Of a stretch of 64,000 nucleotides of DNA, positions 9,196-19,689 are shown one piece after another. The notes under the pieces are model-generated. The model was given only the letters and a program-made list of their open reading frames with translations, did not search any database and was not told where the DNA came from. The stretch is taken from NCBI GenBank assembly GCA_024399655.1, contig JAKSNP010000009.1, positions 1-64,000 on the forward strand, given 5' to 3'. The first letter of the stretch is position 1, and every line of letters starts with the position of its first letter. The position numbers and the translations under genes were made by a program. The stretch comes from Paludibacteraceae bacterium (GTDB taxonomy: Bacteria > Bacteroidota > Bacteroidia > Bacteroidales > Paludibacteraceae).

Positions 9196-9773
9196 TCACC
9201 TATGAGGCGGTGGTTCTATTTTTCTAATGCCCCATCTTTCTGTAACACGAACTTCCTCTGCAGATATATCATCCACGAAATGAGTGAGAAGATAATATTG
9301 TCTTTTATAATTGAAAGCTATCTGAAAATCATACTTTGACATTTTGTCACCCATCACTCGTGCCCCTCTGAAATAGTATATATGCTTACTTCCAACTGCT
9401 TCTCTAAAAAAGTTTACCTGTTTTAACATTTTTTCAATGTTGCCCGTGTCATTTATAGCGGCACACCGCATTGCCTCTTCTCTTGGACCAGGAATGTGCA
9501 CTTTTTCCACTCGTCCTGTAATCGCATTACAAACAATAGGAAGATTATACCGAAGCGAAGTGTCTGGAGAAAAATGAGTGATGTAAAACAAAGCATTATC
9601 ATTTGAATAATTTAAAAAAGATAGTTTACATACTGCGCATATTCAAATGAAATACTATCCAGTGCCGGTGAAATATGCGATGACACTTCTTGTATGTGAT
9701 TTATTTTTTCGCAAGAACCACATAGAAACGCAATGGAAACGAAATATATATATTTTTTTATAAACATGGCCAT
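9196..9773 (-). pseudogene. Lipoprotein gene split by a one-base frameshift
   Basis: An upstream frame (start 9773, or 9767) encodes a lipoprotein signal ending LCGSC and continues to YAQYVNYLF, where it stops at 9612. The other frame, which a start at TTG 9591 would open, is already continuous before that codon and reads LNYSNDNALFYITHF, running on to 9196. The two meet at a run of six T (minus strand; A6 at 9614-9619). A seventh T would join them into one protein of about 190 aa. The family is not recognised. This is either a frameshift mutation, a sequencing error, phase variation at the homopolymer or, less likely, programmed -1 slippage at T-TTT-TAA. The 62-aa upstream product alone would be a short lipopeptide. 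Confidence 0.6.
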
Positions 9774-10120
9774 AACATAAATCCTAATATGATTGAACAT
9801 TGGTCATCAAATGAGTCTAATCCAATTTTTGGGTACATATCACAGCCACCTTTGTGTAATTATTTATCCTTTTGACAATTGAATTTAGCCACTATTTTCT
9901 CCATTTTTCTTGTTGTCTTCCAGCCCCATCTCTCCCATCTCGACCTTGAAAACATGCCCGGTATTGTCTTGCGGAAAAACAAACAAAACTGAGGCTGCCG
10001 ACGGCAACCTCAGCTGATGATCTGAATATACTGACGATTGAAAATACAGGTTCTTTAGGCGTGCACCACCTTTAGATGGTTATTACCACCCACCGAACGG
10101 ATGCAGACTTTTCCTCTTCG
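9774..10120. other. Intergenic stretch
   Basis: Apart from the terminator at 9989-10013, I see no gene, RNA or clear promoter here. No TTG-N20-TAnnTTTG match precedes the split lipoprotein gene. Confidence 0.6.
9989..10013 (-). terminator. Terminator of the large secreted-protein gene
   Basis: An interrupted stem CTGAGG-TGCC / GGCA-CCTCAG with a 3-base loop is followed on the minus strand by TTTTGTTTGTTTTT. It lies about 110 bp past the stop of the gene at 10121-11686. It closely resembles the korB terminator at 12103-12125. Confidence 0.8.
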
Positions 10121-11686
10121 TTATTTGCGGGCCTCCCGGCAACTTCCGTCGATACGATATACTTCAGCTCCCTTCACAATCAATATTTCACCGTTCAGAA
10201 TCAACTTTTCGGCTCGGTCGTTCGCACCTTCAGCCTCGATAAGGTCCGTGGCGGGCAGCTCGGCCATGATGATGAAATTGTAAACTACTCGTTTTTGCGC
10301 ACCGCGATTAGATATGGAGCCGTTGACGGTGAGGAGGTTGTTCTCTATGCTGACTACTTCGGCGGCGATGAGGCTGTCAGCCACTATATTCCATCCTCCG
10401 TCTCTCTCTTTGACGAATGTGCCGACAGGGTCGGCATCCGCCGAGGTGTAGGTGCCGATTTCGGGCTTCTCGCCTTTGATGGCAAGGGATATATACCATT
10501 GTCCCGTCGGGTCTTGTCCGTCAGCAAGCCATGTCTCCGTAAAACAACGATAGGAGGTGTCGGTCAATTCGCCCAAATCCATCTCTTCGGTTTCCGAACC
10601 GCGATGAAGGATACTGTCGGATGCCTGTTGCAGGAAATAGGATAGGGTGGCGGCGTTTTCCGCCATGTTGAGCGAATCCGTATAAAGTGCTACCACGGAC
10701 AGCGCCTCCGGGTCGGCCTCCTCGCCGGCAAGACGGGTTATGCTGTCGATAGCCATCGCGCGAAGACGGCTGATACAGAAGGCGAACTCGTCGTTGCCCG
10801 CCAGGTTCACCCGGATGCCCGATCCGTGTGCGGAGCCCAAATCTCCGGTAAGATGCATGCTCATATCCTCCAGACGGTAGTCGATATGAAGGGTGCCGGA
10901 TGTCAGGAAATAATAAGTCGGTTCGAAGTTGACGTATGTGGCGTAATACGACGGATTGGCGTAGAAGTCAACTATCTGTCCGTCTGCCGGGCGGATGCTG
11001 AAGGCGTTGACGGCGGTGTCGATAGTGTAGTCGCCCTCGGGGAGGTCGAACGTGTCGGTATTGAAAAGCAACTCGATCTCCTGACTCCAGTCGGAAGTGG
11101 TGGCATATACCACCAAGGGCAACTCGTAGGGCTCTTTGTCGAGTGTGGCTACGGCGTTGATGGTGTCGTTGACCGTTTCGGCGGGTTCCAATTCATATGG
11201 GTCGGGTATAACGAACTGCGGAGTGAAGGTGTTGCCGAGGCTGTCCGCCGAATAATAATAGTAGTAGTAAAAATTGCTTTTGGGGTTGCTGCGCAAGGAG
11301 CCGGTCAGCGTCCAGGCGCTGTCGCCTGATGGCGTGAAAGAGATTTCGGTAATCTTGGTTTCGTTATAGTCTATGAAGTAACGGTCGGTGGGATTGCCGT
11401 CGGCAAAATAGATGTAGGAACGGTCGGCGTCCAGTTTCCCGTTGGTCAGATTGTAGGTTCCGGTCAAACCGGCGTTGTCGGGAAAAATATAGAGGGTGAC
11501 GCTGGTGTTCCAGCTTCCGTTGCTGTTGCTGCCTTTTTGGTCGAATTCGATTTTGTACTCGTAGCGGTTGTTGCGCGAATAGTCGGTCACCACCACCGGA
11601 GAAGTGATCACGGCTTGATATTCGTTAGCGGCGAAACCGAAGTGACAGCAGCCCATGAGGGCGATGAGGAGAAGGGTCTTTTTCAT
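10121..11686 (-). CDS. Large secreted protein, function unknown (521 aa)
   Basis: The chosen start (MKKTLLLIALMGCCHFGFAA) gives a clean signal peptide. An in-frame ORF extends 22 codons upstream, but the promoter at 11750-11781 overlaps that extension, so the shorter form is preferred. The mature protein is rich in Tyr, Thr and Asp and has at least three similar beta-rich modules, each with a phrase like Y-(L/I)-(P/T)-(D/E)-...-G-Y-(T/N)-(I/L) followed by a description-like D-T/D-S stretch. This suggests tandem repeats. The end, LILNGEILIVKGAEVYRIDG, resembles the short C-terminal motif of many Bacteroidales secreted proteins (ILNG-L-I--G--Y---G). Role unknown: probably exported to the surface or periplasm. 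Confidence 0.85.
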   Translation of the reverse strand: MKKTLLLIALMGCCHFGFAANEYQAVITSPVVVTDYSRNNRYEYKIEFDQKGSNSNGSWNTSVTLYIFPDNAGLTGTYNLTNGKLDADRSYIYFADGNPTDRYFIDYNETKITEISFTPSGDSAWTLTGSLRSNPKSNFYYYYYYSADSLGNTFTPQFVIPDPYELEPAETVNDTINAVATLDKEPYELPLVVYATTSDWSQEIELLFNTDTFDLPEGDYTIDTAVNAFSIRPADGQIVDFYANPSYYATYVNFEPTYYFLTSGTLHIDYRLEDMSMHLTGDLGSAHGSGIRVNLAGNDEFAFCISRLRAMAIDSITRLAGEEADPEALSVVALYTDSLNMAENAATLSYFLQQASDSILHRGSETEEMDLGELTDTSYRCFTETWLADGQDPTGQWYISLAIKGEKPEIGTYTSADADPVGTFVKERDGGWNIVADSLIAAEVVSIENNLLTVNGSISNRGAQKRVVYNFIIMAELPATDLIEAEGANDRAEKLILNGEILIVKGAEVYRIDGSCREARK

Positions 11687-11749
11687 GTTTTCTATCGGAA
11701 AAATAATGTATATACGGTTGTGGTTTTCAGGAAAGACTGAAAATCGGTG

Positions 11750-11781
11750 CAAAATTACAATTTTTAATTGATTCCGCCAAA
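11750..11781 (-). promoter_or_regulatory. Promoter of the secreted-protein gene
   Basis: On the minus strand TTTG (11778-11781), 20 bases, TAATTTTG (11750-11757) followed by CA. It gives a leader of about 55 nt to the ATG at 11686. Confidence 0.8.
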
Positions 11782-12102
11782 TTTCCTTTCTAAAAAAAAC
11801 GAAATCTGTGCAGCGGATAGGAGAGAAGAATATAAAGAATATAATATAAAGAATATAATTGGCGCGGAGCGCAAAGCGAATAGATAGAAAAAAACAATAA
11901 TACCGCAGGCAACGGCCCTTAGGCCTATGTATAAGGTTAGACTGTTATTTTCGTTCAAGCAAGCTTGACTCAATACTATTCTAACCTTCTACCCGCCCAA
12001 ACCTTTGTTTGTGCTTTGCCTGCCAAAAAACTGGACAAACAACCATGTGGACTTAATGAATTCACGATGTGCAATGGGCTATGCAGGATCAACAAAACAA
12101 AA
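11782..12102. other. Intergenic stretch
   Basis: An AT-rich run with short AAGAATATA repeats (about 11825-11860) is followed by unremarkable sequence. A 69-aa minus-strand frame (11764-11973) opens with TTG, has biased, low-complexity composition and overlaps the promoter, so it is not called. Confidence 0.6.
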
Positions 12103-12125
12103 CAGAGGCTGCGGGGCAACCTCTG
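12103..12125. terminator. Terminator of korA-korB
   Basis: The hairpin CAGAGG-TGC / GCA-CCTCTG (loop in the middle) is flanked by AAAA and TTTT on the two sides, so it can work in both directions. It lies about 40 bp past the korB stop. Its arms nearly repeat those of the hairpin at 9989-10013. Confidence 0.85.
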
Positions 12126-12162
12126 TTTTGATTATTTAGTTTGGTTATTGCGCGGAGCAGGA

Positions 12163-13194
12163 TTACATGTCCCAATGCTCCAACGTCATGCACAACTCGT
12201 CGAAAGTCTTGGCTTTGGATTTGCCACGAACTTCTTCAATCTGGTTGTTGACAGCATCGTTGTAGGTCTCAGCCTCCACGTCACGGATAACACCCAGTGC
12301 AACCGGCAGTTCAGGCTGAATTTCGGCATTCAGAACGTCGGTGAACTTCTCCTGACCCATCAGAGCCAGCATACGGTGCAAGGTGGGGTCTTCCATCTTG
12401 GCGTCGTGAACCAATACGCGAGGATCGTCAGCGGGCACTACGATCAGTTTGGGCATGATGCCTGCACTATAGTCGAGAGCCAGACCTTTGTCCTTGTTGG
12501 CACCGAAGATCATCTTCTCGCCGTGTTTGAGCAGGATGCTGTGCTCGGCGCGGGTTTCGCGGTCGGCAATCCAGTTGTGGGTACCGTTGTTGAAGATAAC
12601 GCAGTTGACCAGGCATTCGATAACGGATGCTCCTTTGTGCTCCTGCGCTTTCACCATACAGTCAACCGTGGTGGGCATATCCACGTCCAGCGTGCGGGCG
12701 AAGAAAGTGCCACGAGCGCCCATAACCAGCTCAGCAGGGATGAACGGACGTTCTACCGTACCGAAAGGAGAGGATTTGGATACGAATCCCTTGGGCGAAG
12801 TGGGCGAATACTGACCTTTGGTCAAACCGTAGATACGGTTGTTGAAAAGGCAGAGATTGAGGTCCACGTTACGACGGATCTCGTGGATGAAATGGTTACC
12901 GCCGATAGCCAGGCAGTCTCCGTCACCCGACATCTGCCAAACGGTCAACTCGGGATGAGAGGTCTTCACACCGGTAGCGATGGCACCGCCACGACCGTGG
13001 ATGGTGTTGAATCCGTAGGTGTTGAGATAGTGGGGCATACGGCTTGAGCAACCGATACCGGAGATAACTACGGTGTTGTAGGTGGGTACGCCGATTTTTG
13101 CCATTGCCTGTTGCAATGCTGCGCAGATAGCGTGGTCACCGCAACCCGGGCAGAAACGTACGTATTGATCTGATTTGAATTGACTTGCTTCCAT
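12163..13194 (-). CDS. korB: 2-oxoglutarate:ferredoxin oxidoreductase, beta subunit
   Basis: The beta subunit binds thiamine diphosphate and passes electrons from 2-oxoglutarate (or a related 2-oxoacid) decarboxylation to ferredoxin, making the acyl-CoA. The 343-aa protein shows CPGCGDH (Cys15, Cys18), the conserved GIGCSSR, and the thiamine-diphosphate motif GDGD-C-AIGGNH (90-101) ending in NN (118-119). It starts three bases after the korA stop, forming a two-gene operon with the usual Bacteroidales order. Oxoglutarate specificity is inferred from the fused gamma-alpha partner and from similarity to annotated KorB, not from a visible substrate residue. Confidence 0.93.
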   Translation of the reverse strand: MEASQFKSDQYVRFCPGCGDHAICAALQQAMAKIGVPTYNTVVISGIGCSSRMPHYLNTYGFNTIHGRGGAIATGVKTSHPELTVWQMSGDGDCLAIGGNHFIHEIRRNVDLNLCLFNNRIYGLTKGQYSPTSPKGFVSKSSPFGTVERPFIPAELVMGARGTFFARTLDVDMPTTVDCMVKAQEHKGASVIECLVNCVIFNNGTHNWIADRETRAEHSILLKHGEKMIFGANKDKGLALDYSAGIMPKLIVVPADDPRVLVHDAKMEDPTLHRMLALMGQEKFTDVLNAEIQPELPVALGVIRDVEAETYNDAVNNQIEEVRGKSKAKTFDELCMTLEHWDM

Positions 13195-13197
13195 AAA

Positions 13198-15060
13198 TTA
13201 CAAATTTTTAACTGCTTCTACAATACGTTCAACCGCAAACGGCTGACCCATAATTTCATTATATTGTTTGAATTCAACGCCTTGCACTTTCGAGCGGAGA
13301 AGGGTGGCGAATTGACCGTTGTTCAACTCGCAAACAATCACTTTCTTGTAACGTTTGATCACCTCGGCCGTGTTCTTGGGCAGCGGGTTGATATAGTTGA
13401 AGTGAGCCAGAGCGCAGTTCAACTCGTTGGCAGCTGCATGCAGATGTCCTTCGGTGGATCCCCAACCGATCAGCAGGGTGTCGCTGTCAGCATTGCCTTG
13501 TACGCGGAGTTCGGGAATCTTGTTGACCACCTGATCCACTTTGGCCTGACGGGCTTTCACCATCTTCTCGTGGTTTTCGGGGTTGGTGGAGATGCTGCCT
13601 TTCAGGGAGTCACGCTCCAAACCGATGTTGCGGTGCTCGTAGCCTTCCATACCGGGGGTAGCCCAATAGCGGATGGAGTTCTCGTCACGCAGCGATACGC
13701 TGTATTTGCCTTTCAGCTCTGCAGGAACGCTCTGAGGCTTGATTTCGGGCAGCTCGGCCAGCTTGGGCATACGCCACAAACCGGTACCGTTGGCCAGATA
13801 GGTATCCGTCATCAGGATAACGGGAGTCATATTTTCAACGGCAATCTTGCAGGCTTCGAAAGCGTATTGGAAACAGTTGGCACTGGTGGAAGCGGCAATA
13901 ACCACAGCGGGGCATTCGCCGTTGCGGCCGTATACGGCTTGCAGCAGGTCGGTCTGTTCGGTTTTGGTGGGCAGACCGGTGGAAGGACCGCCACGTTGTA
14001 CGTCAATGATGACGAGAGGCAGCTCAGCCATAACGGCGAGACCTACGGCTTCGCTCTTCAGACTCAAGCCGGGACCGGAAGTGGACGTGCAGGCCAAATC
14101 ACCGGCGAAAGAAGCGCCGATAGCGGTGCAGACACCTGCGATTTCGTCTTCAGCTTGCACTACCATCACGCCCATATCCTTGCGACCTGCCAATTCATGC
14201 ATGATGTCGGTAGCGGGAGTGATAGGATACGAACCCAGGAAGAGACGCTTGCCGCATTTGTGAGCGGCAGCGATCAAACCCCATGCCGTAGCTTTGTTGC
14301 CGGCGATAGAGGTGTAAGTACCGTGTTGCAGATCTTCGGAAACTTCCACGTTGATGGTATTGATATTCATGGCGGTGTTGTTACCGTAGTTGTAACCGTC
14401 GGTCAATACTTTTACGTTGGGAGCGATCAGAGCGGGTTTCTTGGCGAATTTGCCCTCCAGGAAATGGATGGCCTTGTCGATAGGACGGTTGAACAGCCAG
14501 CAAACGATACCGAGCGCGAACATATTACGCGATTTGAGGATCGACTTGTTGTCCATGCCGCTGTCTTTCAAACTCTCTTTGGTCAGTTGAGTGATAGCCA
14601 CGGGAACAATCTGTACGCTTTCGGGGATTCCCAACTCTACGAACACCTCTTCCATCTGACGGGTCTGATAGAGGGCTTTTTCCAGGTCTTTCTCACCGAA
14701 AGAATCGGTATCGATCACGATCACGGCGTTCTTCTTGTAAGTGCAGTCGGCTTCGTTGAATTTGGCACCGGGCACGTTGAATTTGGAACCGAGCGTGCAG
14801 ACTTTCAAAGCGGCAGCGTTCATGGCTACGAGCACATCTGCTTTGTCACCGGGCGTATATACGCCGGCACCTAAGTTAATCTGGAAACCGCTGACGCCTC
14901 CCAGAGTACCTTGCGGGGCACGAATCTCTGCGGGATAGTCGGGCAGTGTGGAGATCTCGTTACCAAGGATGGCGCTCAGCGACGAGAACATGTTACCCGT
15001 CAACTGCATTCCGTCACCGGAGTCTCCGCAAAATTTCACTACAACATTCTGTTTTTGCAT
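13198..15060 (-). CDS. korA: 2-oxoglutarate:ferredoxin oxidoreductase, fused gamma-alpha subunit
   Basis: A 620-aa subunit with an N-terminal gamma domain (about 1-190; starts VVVKFCGDSGDGMQLTGN) and the pyrimidine-binding alpha domain (about 215-600) with the landmarks GSYPITPATDIMHELA and EDEIAGVCTAIGASFAG, and TSTSGPGLSLKSEA. This gamma-alpha fusion is the normal form in Bacteroidota. Together with korB it forms the oxygen-sensitive enzyme of the incomplete or reductive TCA branch. It has its own promoter at 15150-15180 and a leader of about 85 nt. Confidence 0.93.
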   Translation of the reverse strand: MQKQNVVVKFCGDSGDGMQLTGNMFSSLSAILGNEISTLPDYPAEIRAPQGTLGGVSGFQINLGAGVYTPGDKADVLVAMNAAALKVCTLGSKFNVPGAKFNEADCTYKKNAVIVIDTDSFGEKDLEKALYQTRQMEEVFVELGIPESVQIVPVAITQLTKESLKDSGMDNKSILKSRNMFALGIVCWLFNRPIDKAIHFLEGKFAKKPALIAPNVKVLTDGYNYGNNTAMNINTINVEVSEDLQHGTYTSIAGNKATAWGLIAAAHKCGKRLFLGSYPITPATDIMHELAGRKDMGVMVVQAEDEIAGVCTAIGASFAGDLACTSTSGPGLSLKSEAVGLAVMAELPLVIIDVQRGGPSTGLPTKTEQTDLLQAVYGRNGECPAVVIAASTSANCFQYAFEACKIAVENMTPVILMTDTYLANGTGLWRMPKLAELPEIKPQSVPAELKGKYSVSLRDENSIRYWATPGMEGYEHRNIGLERDSLKGSISTNPENHEKMVKARQAKVDQVVNKIPELRVQGNADSDTLLIGWGSTEGHLHAAANELNCALAHFNYINPLPKNTAEVIKRYKKVIVCELNNGQFATLLRSKVQGVEFKQYNEIMGQPFAVERIVEAVKNL

Positions 15061-15149
15061 GATAAGTGTGATGTTAAATTAATATATTGTGGTTAATTTC
15101 AAAGCATCAAAATACTTCCGCCTTTCGAGCGGATATTTCAAAAAGTCCG

Positions 15150-15180
15150 CAAAGTTACTGCTTTTTTTTGAATTGTGCAA
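15150..15180 (-). promoter_or_regulatory. Promoter of korA-korB
   Basis: On the minus strand TTG (15178-15180), 20 bases containing an A8 run, then TAACTTTG (15150-15157) and CGG. Confidence 0.85.
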
Positions 15181-15421
15181 GAAAAAAATGAAAAAACTGA
15201 TTCCTTTGTACGTAATGAGGTTATCTCCCCCTGTACGGAATCCCGTTTTGCCGTTTCCGCTTTTTCGCCTCCGTCCGGGCCTTGCTGACGTATAAAATGC
15301 ACTTTCCCGTGAAGTTTGGCAAAGAATTTGTAGTGGATGTATTGGGGACGGGCGATTGCCCCCTGCCGCTCCTGCCGACGGTGCGGCGACAAACGGAAAA
15401 TGCCGAAAAGATGCGCAATAA
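15181..15421. other. Intergenic stretch before the WG-repeat gene
   Basis: No gene or RNA recognised. The open frame running into the WG gene from 15282 lacks a signal peptide at its start, and the gene's own promoter lies downstream of it, so this part is taken as untranslated. Confidence 0.6.
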
Positions 15422-15453
15422 TTTGCATATTCCGAAAAAATGTAGTACTTTTG
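15422..15453 (+). promoter_or_regulatory. Promoter of the WG-repeat gene
   Basis: TTTG (15422-15425), 20 bases with an A6 run, TACTTTTG (15446-15453) then CG. It ends 17 bases before the ATG at 15471, giving a very short leader and fixing the start. Confidence 0.85.
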
Positions 15454-15470
15454 CGCCCCCAATTGAAAAA

Positions 15471-16475
15471 ATGAACAGAATCAGTAGAATATTTTGGTTT
15501 GCTTTGCTGCTCACCGTGTCGCTCCCCGTCACGATGGCTGCTGACCGTACTTTTGTGACCGTTTGCCTCGACGGCAAATGGGGCTATACCGATGAGAAAG
15601 GCGCCATCGTCATACCGCTGCAGTACGACCGCGCCTGGCATTTCTCCGAGAATCTCGCACCCGTGCAGAAAGGCTCCAAATTCGGCTATATCGACACTAC
15701 GGGCAATGTGGTGATCGCTCTCAAATTTGACGGAGTGGGCAGTTTTTCCGAAGGGCTCGCTCCCGTGAAGATGCGCAGCAAATGGGGATTCATCAATACG
15801 GCCGGCAAAGTGGTGATTGAATGCCAGTATGCCGAAGCATGGTTCTTTTCGTCAGGTCTCGCACCCGTGAAAATGGGCAAGAAATGGGGACTGGTGGACA
15901 AACGCGGACAGGTGGCCGTAAAACCCGTATTCGCTTATGCCGACAGTTTTACCGAAGGTATGGTGAGGGTGGAGCAGGACAGCCTTTTCGGTTTCCTCGA
16001 CCAGACCGGTGAACTGGTGGTGGAACCTCAATACGAAGGCGCTGACAATTTTTCGGACGGACTCGCCCGCGTGAAAATCGACGGCCAATGGGGGTATATC
16101 GGTCCGTTCGGCGAAAATATTATCCAACCGCAATACGACCGCGCAGGCAATTTCTCCGAGGGGCTCGCTCCCGTCTGCTGGTTCGGTAAATGGGGATTTA
16201 TCGACCGTAGCGGAAATATGATGATTCATACCCAATTCGACGAAGCGCTCCCCTTTACCGAAGGCCGCGCTCCGGTACGACTGCTCAATAAATGGGGCTA
16301 TGTCGACAAATCGGGCAATACCGTGCTGCCCGCCATATACGACCGCGCCTGGCCGTTCTGCAACGGCGTGGCCAAAGTGATGGTGAACGGCTATTACGGC
16401 CTCATCGACCGCGACGGACGGTATATTCTGCAACCCGTATATCAAGATATACAGCTCCCTCAAAGGGACTGGTAG
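15471..16475 (+). CDS. Secreted WG-repeat protein
   Basis: A 334-aa protein with a signal peptide (MNRISRIFWFALLLTVSLPVTMAA), then nothing but WG repeats. I count nine units of about 37 residues, each of the form (K)WG(Y/F)(I/V)D--G--V(I/V)--QYD-A--FSEGLAPV. Unit 5 has FGF and the last unit YGL in place of WGx, and the last is truncated. WG (KWG) proteins are common in Bacteroidota, and their role is mostly unknown, probably binding at the cell surface or periplasm. The 5' extension of the frame to 15282 is rejected, because the promoter lies inside it. Confidence 0.92.
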   Translation: MNRISRIFWFALLLTVSLPVTMAADRTFVTVCLDGKWGYTDEKGAIVIPLQYDRAWHFSENLAPVQKGSKFGYIDTTGNVVIALKFDGVGSFSEGLAPVKMRSKWGFINTAGKVVIECQYAEAWFFSSGLAPVKMGKKWGLVDKRGQVAVKPVFAYADSFTEGMVRVEQDSLFGFLDQTGELVVEPQYEGADNFSDGLARVKIDGQWGYIGPFGENIIQPQYDRAGNFSEGLAPVCWFGKWGFIDRSGNMMIHTQFDEALPFTEGRAPVRLLNKWGYVDKSGNTVLPAIYDRAWPFCNGVAKVMVNGYYGLIDRDGRYILQPVYQDIQLPQRDW

Positions 16476-16513
16476 ACCCATACGGATTTTTTCTGCGTAA
16501 TTTTTCGACAAAA

Positions 16514-16545
16514 TTTGCGTATGTCATTTTTTTTCCGTACCTTTG
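16514..16545 (+). promoter_or_regulatory. Promoter of lepA
   Basis: TTTG (16514-16517), 20 bases with a T8 run, TACCTTTG (16538-16545) then CA. It is almost identical to the tRNA-Ala promoter at 27991-28022 except that the homopolymer is T there A. Confidence 0.88.
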
Positions 16546-16578
16546 CACCCGATTTAATTTGGTGGAAAGTGTATTGAC

Positions 16579-18354
<1,776 letters not shown>

Positions 18355-18355
18355 T

Positions 18356-19648
18356 ATGCTTGATAACGGACATCGTTCTCCATGGCTCTGGGTGCCTACT
18401 CTCTATCTGGCAGAAGGAATCCCCTATATATTGGTCAACAATATATCGGTGGCCCTGATGGCCAATATGGGCGTGCCTAACGGCAAAATGGCTCTTTTCA
18501 CCAGTCTGCTCTATCTGCCTTGGACTATCAAGCCCTTCTGGAGCCCGTTCGTGGATATCGTCAAAACCAAACGCTGGTGGATCGTATTCACCCAGATTTT
18601 GCTTACCGCATGTTTCGTGGGGCTCACGCTCAGTCTGCCGCATCCCGACAGCTTCACTATTGCCGGCGGAAATACACCGATAGGCCTGTTCGGCTTGATG
18701 CTCGTGTTCTTCTGGATCACGGCCTTCGCTTCCGCTACACACGATATTGCCGCTGACGGGTACTATATGCTCGCGCTCGACGACAACGAGCAAGCCCTGT
18801 TTGTAGGTATACGTTCCACTTTCTATCGTATCGCCACTATATTGGGACAGGGCGGACTGCTCTATATAGCGGGGCATCTGGCCCGTACCACCCAAAATAT
18901 CCCGATGGCCTGGCAGATCACCCTGCTCGTGGCCACCGTCCTCTTCGGCGTACTCACCCTGTGGCATACGAGAGCGCTGCCGCATTCCGAGAAGTCGGTT
19001 GCTGCTCAACGCACGCCCTCGGATATACTGCGTGAATTCGGCCTCACCTTCGTTTCGTTCTTTACCAAAAAAGGCGTTTGGCTCGGAATCCTCTTCCTCC
19101 TGCTTTATCGCTTGCCCGAAGCATTGTCGCTGAAACTCATCTTCCCCTTCATGATGTCTCCTGTAGAGCAGGGCGGTTTGGGATTGGGGCTTGACCAGAT
19201 AGGCATCATCTATTCCACGATAGGCATCATCTGCCTGACGGTAGGTGGCATCCTCGGCGGCTGGTATATATCCCGTGTGGGATTGAAACGCGCCTTATGG
19301 CCTATGGCCTTGTGCATGACACTCCCCTGCCTGGCTTTCATCTATCTGAGCATGATGCAACCGTCGTCCGTGGTTTGGATCACTCTGGCTTTGGCTATTG
19401 AGCAATTCGGCTATGGATTCGGCTTCACCGCCTTTATGATGGTGATGATTCATATTTCGGAAGGCACCTACAAAACCGCACATTATGCCATTTGCACCGC
19501 CTTCATGGCTTTAAGCATGCTTTTGCCCGGAATGGCGGCTGGCTATCTGCAGGAACAAGTGGGGTATATAGGTTTCTTTTGGCTGGTGATGATATGTTGT
19601 TTGCCCGTATTGCTCGTCACCTTCCTTATGCGTAGGAAATTGGAATAA
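18356..19648 (+). CDS. AmpG-like major facilitator permease
   Basis: A 430-aa integral membrane protein with about twelve hydrophobic segments. The N-terminus (WVPTLYLAEGIPYILVNNISV) and the cytoplasmic phrase FVDIVKTKRWW followed by HDIAADGYYM match the AmpG/PAT branch of the MFS, which imports muropeptides (AmpG) or related solutes. The true substrate cannot be told from sequence, although muropeptide recycling would suit the cell-wall genes nearby. The frame opens with TTG at 18347 inside lepA; I prefer the ATG at 18356, one base after the lepA stop. Confidence 0.85.
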   Translation: MLDNGHRSPWLWVPTLYLAEGIPYILVNNISVALMANMGVPNGKMALFTSLLYLPWTIKPFWSPFVDIVKTKRWWIVFTQILLTACFVGLTLSLPHPDSFTIAGGNTPIGLFGLMLVFFWITAFASATHDIAADGYYMLALDDNEQALFVGIRSTFYRIATILGQGGLLYIAGHLARTTQNIPMAWQITLLVATVLFGVLTLWHTRALPHSEKSVAAQRTPSDILREFGLTFVSFFTKKGVWLGILFLLLYRLPEALSLKLIFPFMMSPVEQGGLGLGLDQIGIIYSTIGIICLTVGGILGGWYISRVGLKRALWPMALCMTLPCLAFIYLSMMQPSSVVWITLALAIEQFGYGFGFTAFMMVMIHISEGTYKTAHYAICTAFMALSMLLPGMAAGYLQEQVGYIGFFWLVMICCLPVLLVTFLMRRKLE

Positions 19649-19689
19649 TACTCACTCTATAAGAAAAATAAACAAATAAAAATATATTT

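Noticed and set aside
10076-10645. 189-aa plus-strand frame
   Set aside because: Antisense to a gene with signal peptide, promoter and terminator; no family resemblance.
11764-11973. 69-aa minus-strand frame with hydrophobic stretch
   Set aside because: TTG start, low-complexity DNA, and overlap with the promoter of the secreted-protein gene.
13180-14874. 564-aa plus-strand frame
   Set aside because: Antisense of korA, an unmistakable enzyme gene; GC-rich codons leave the opposite frame open.
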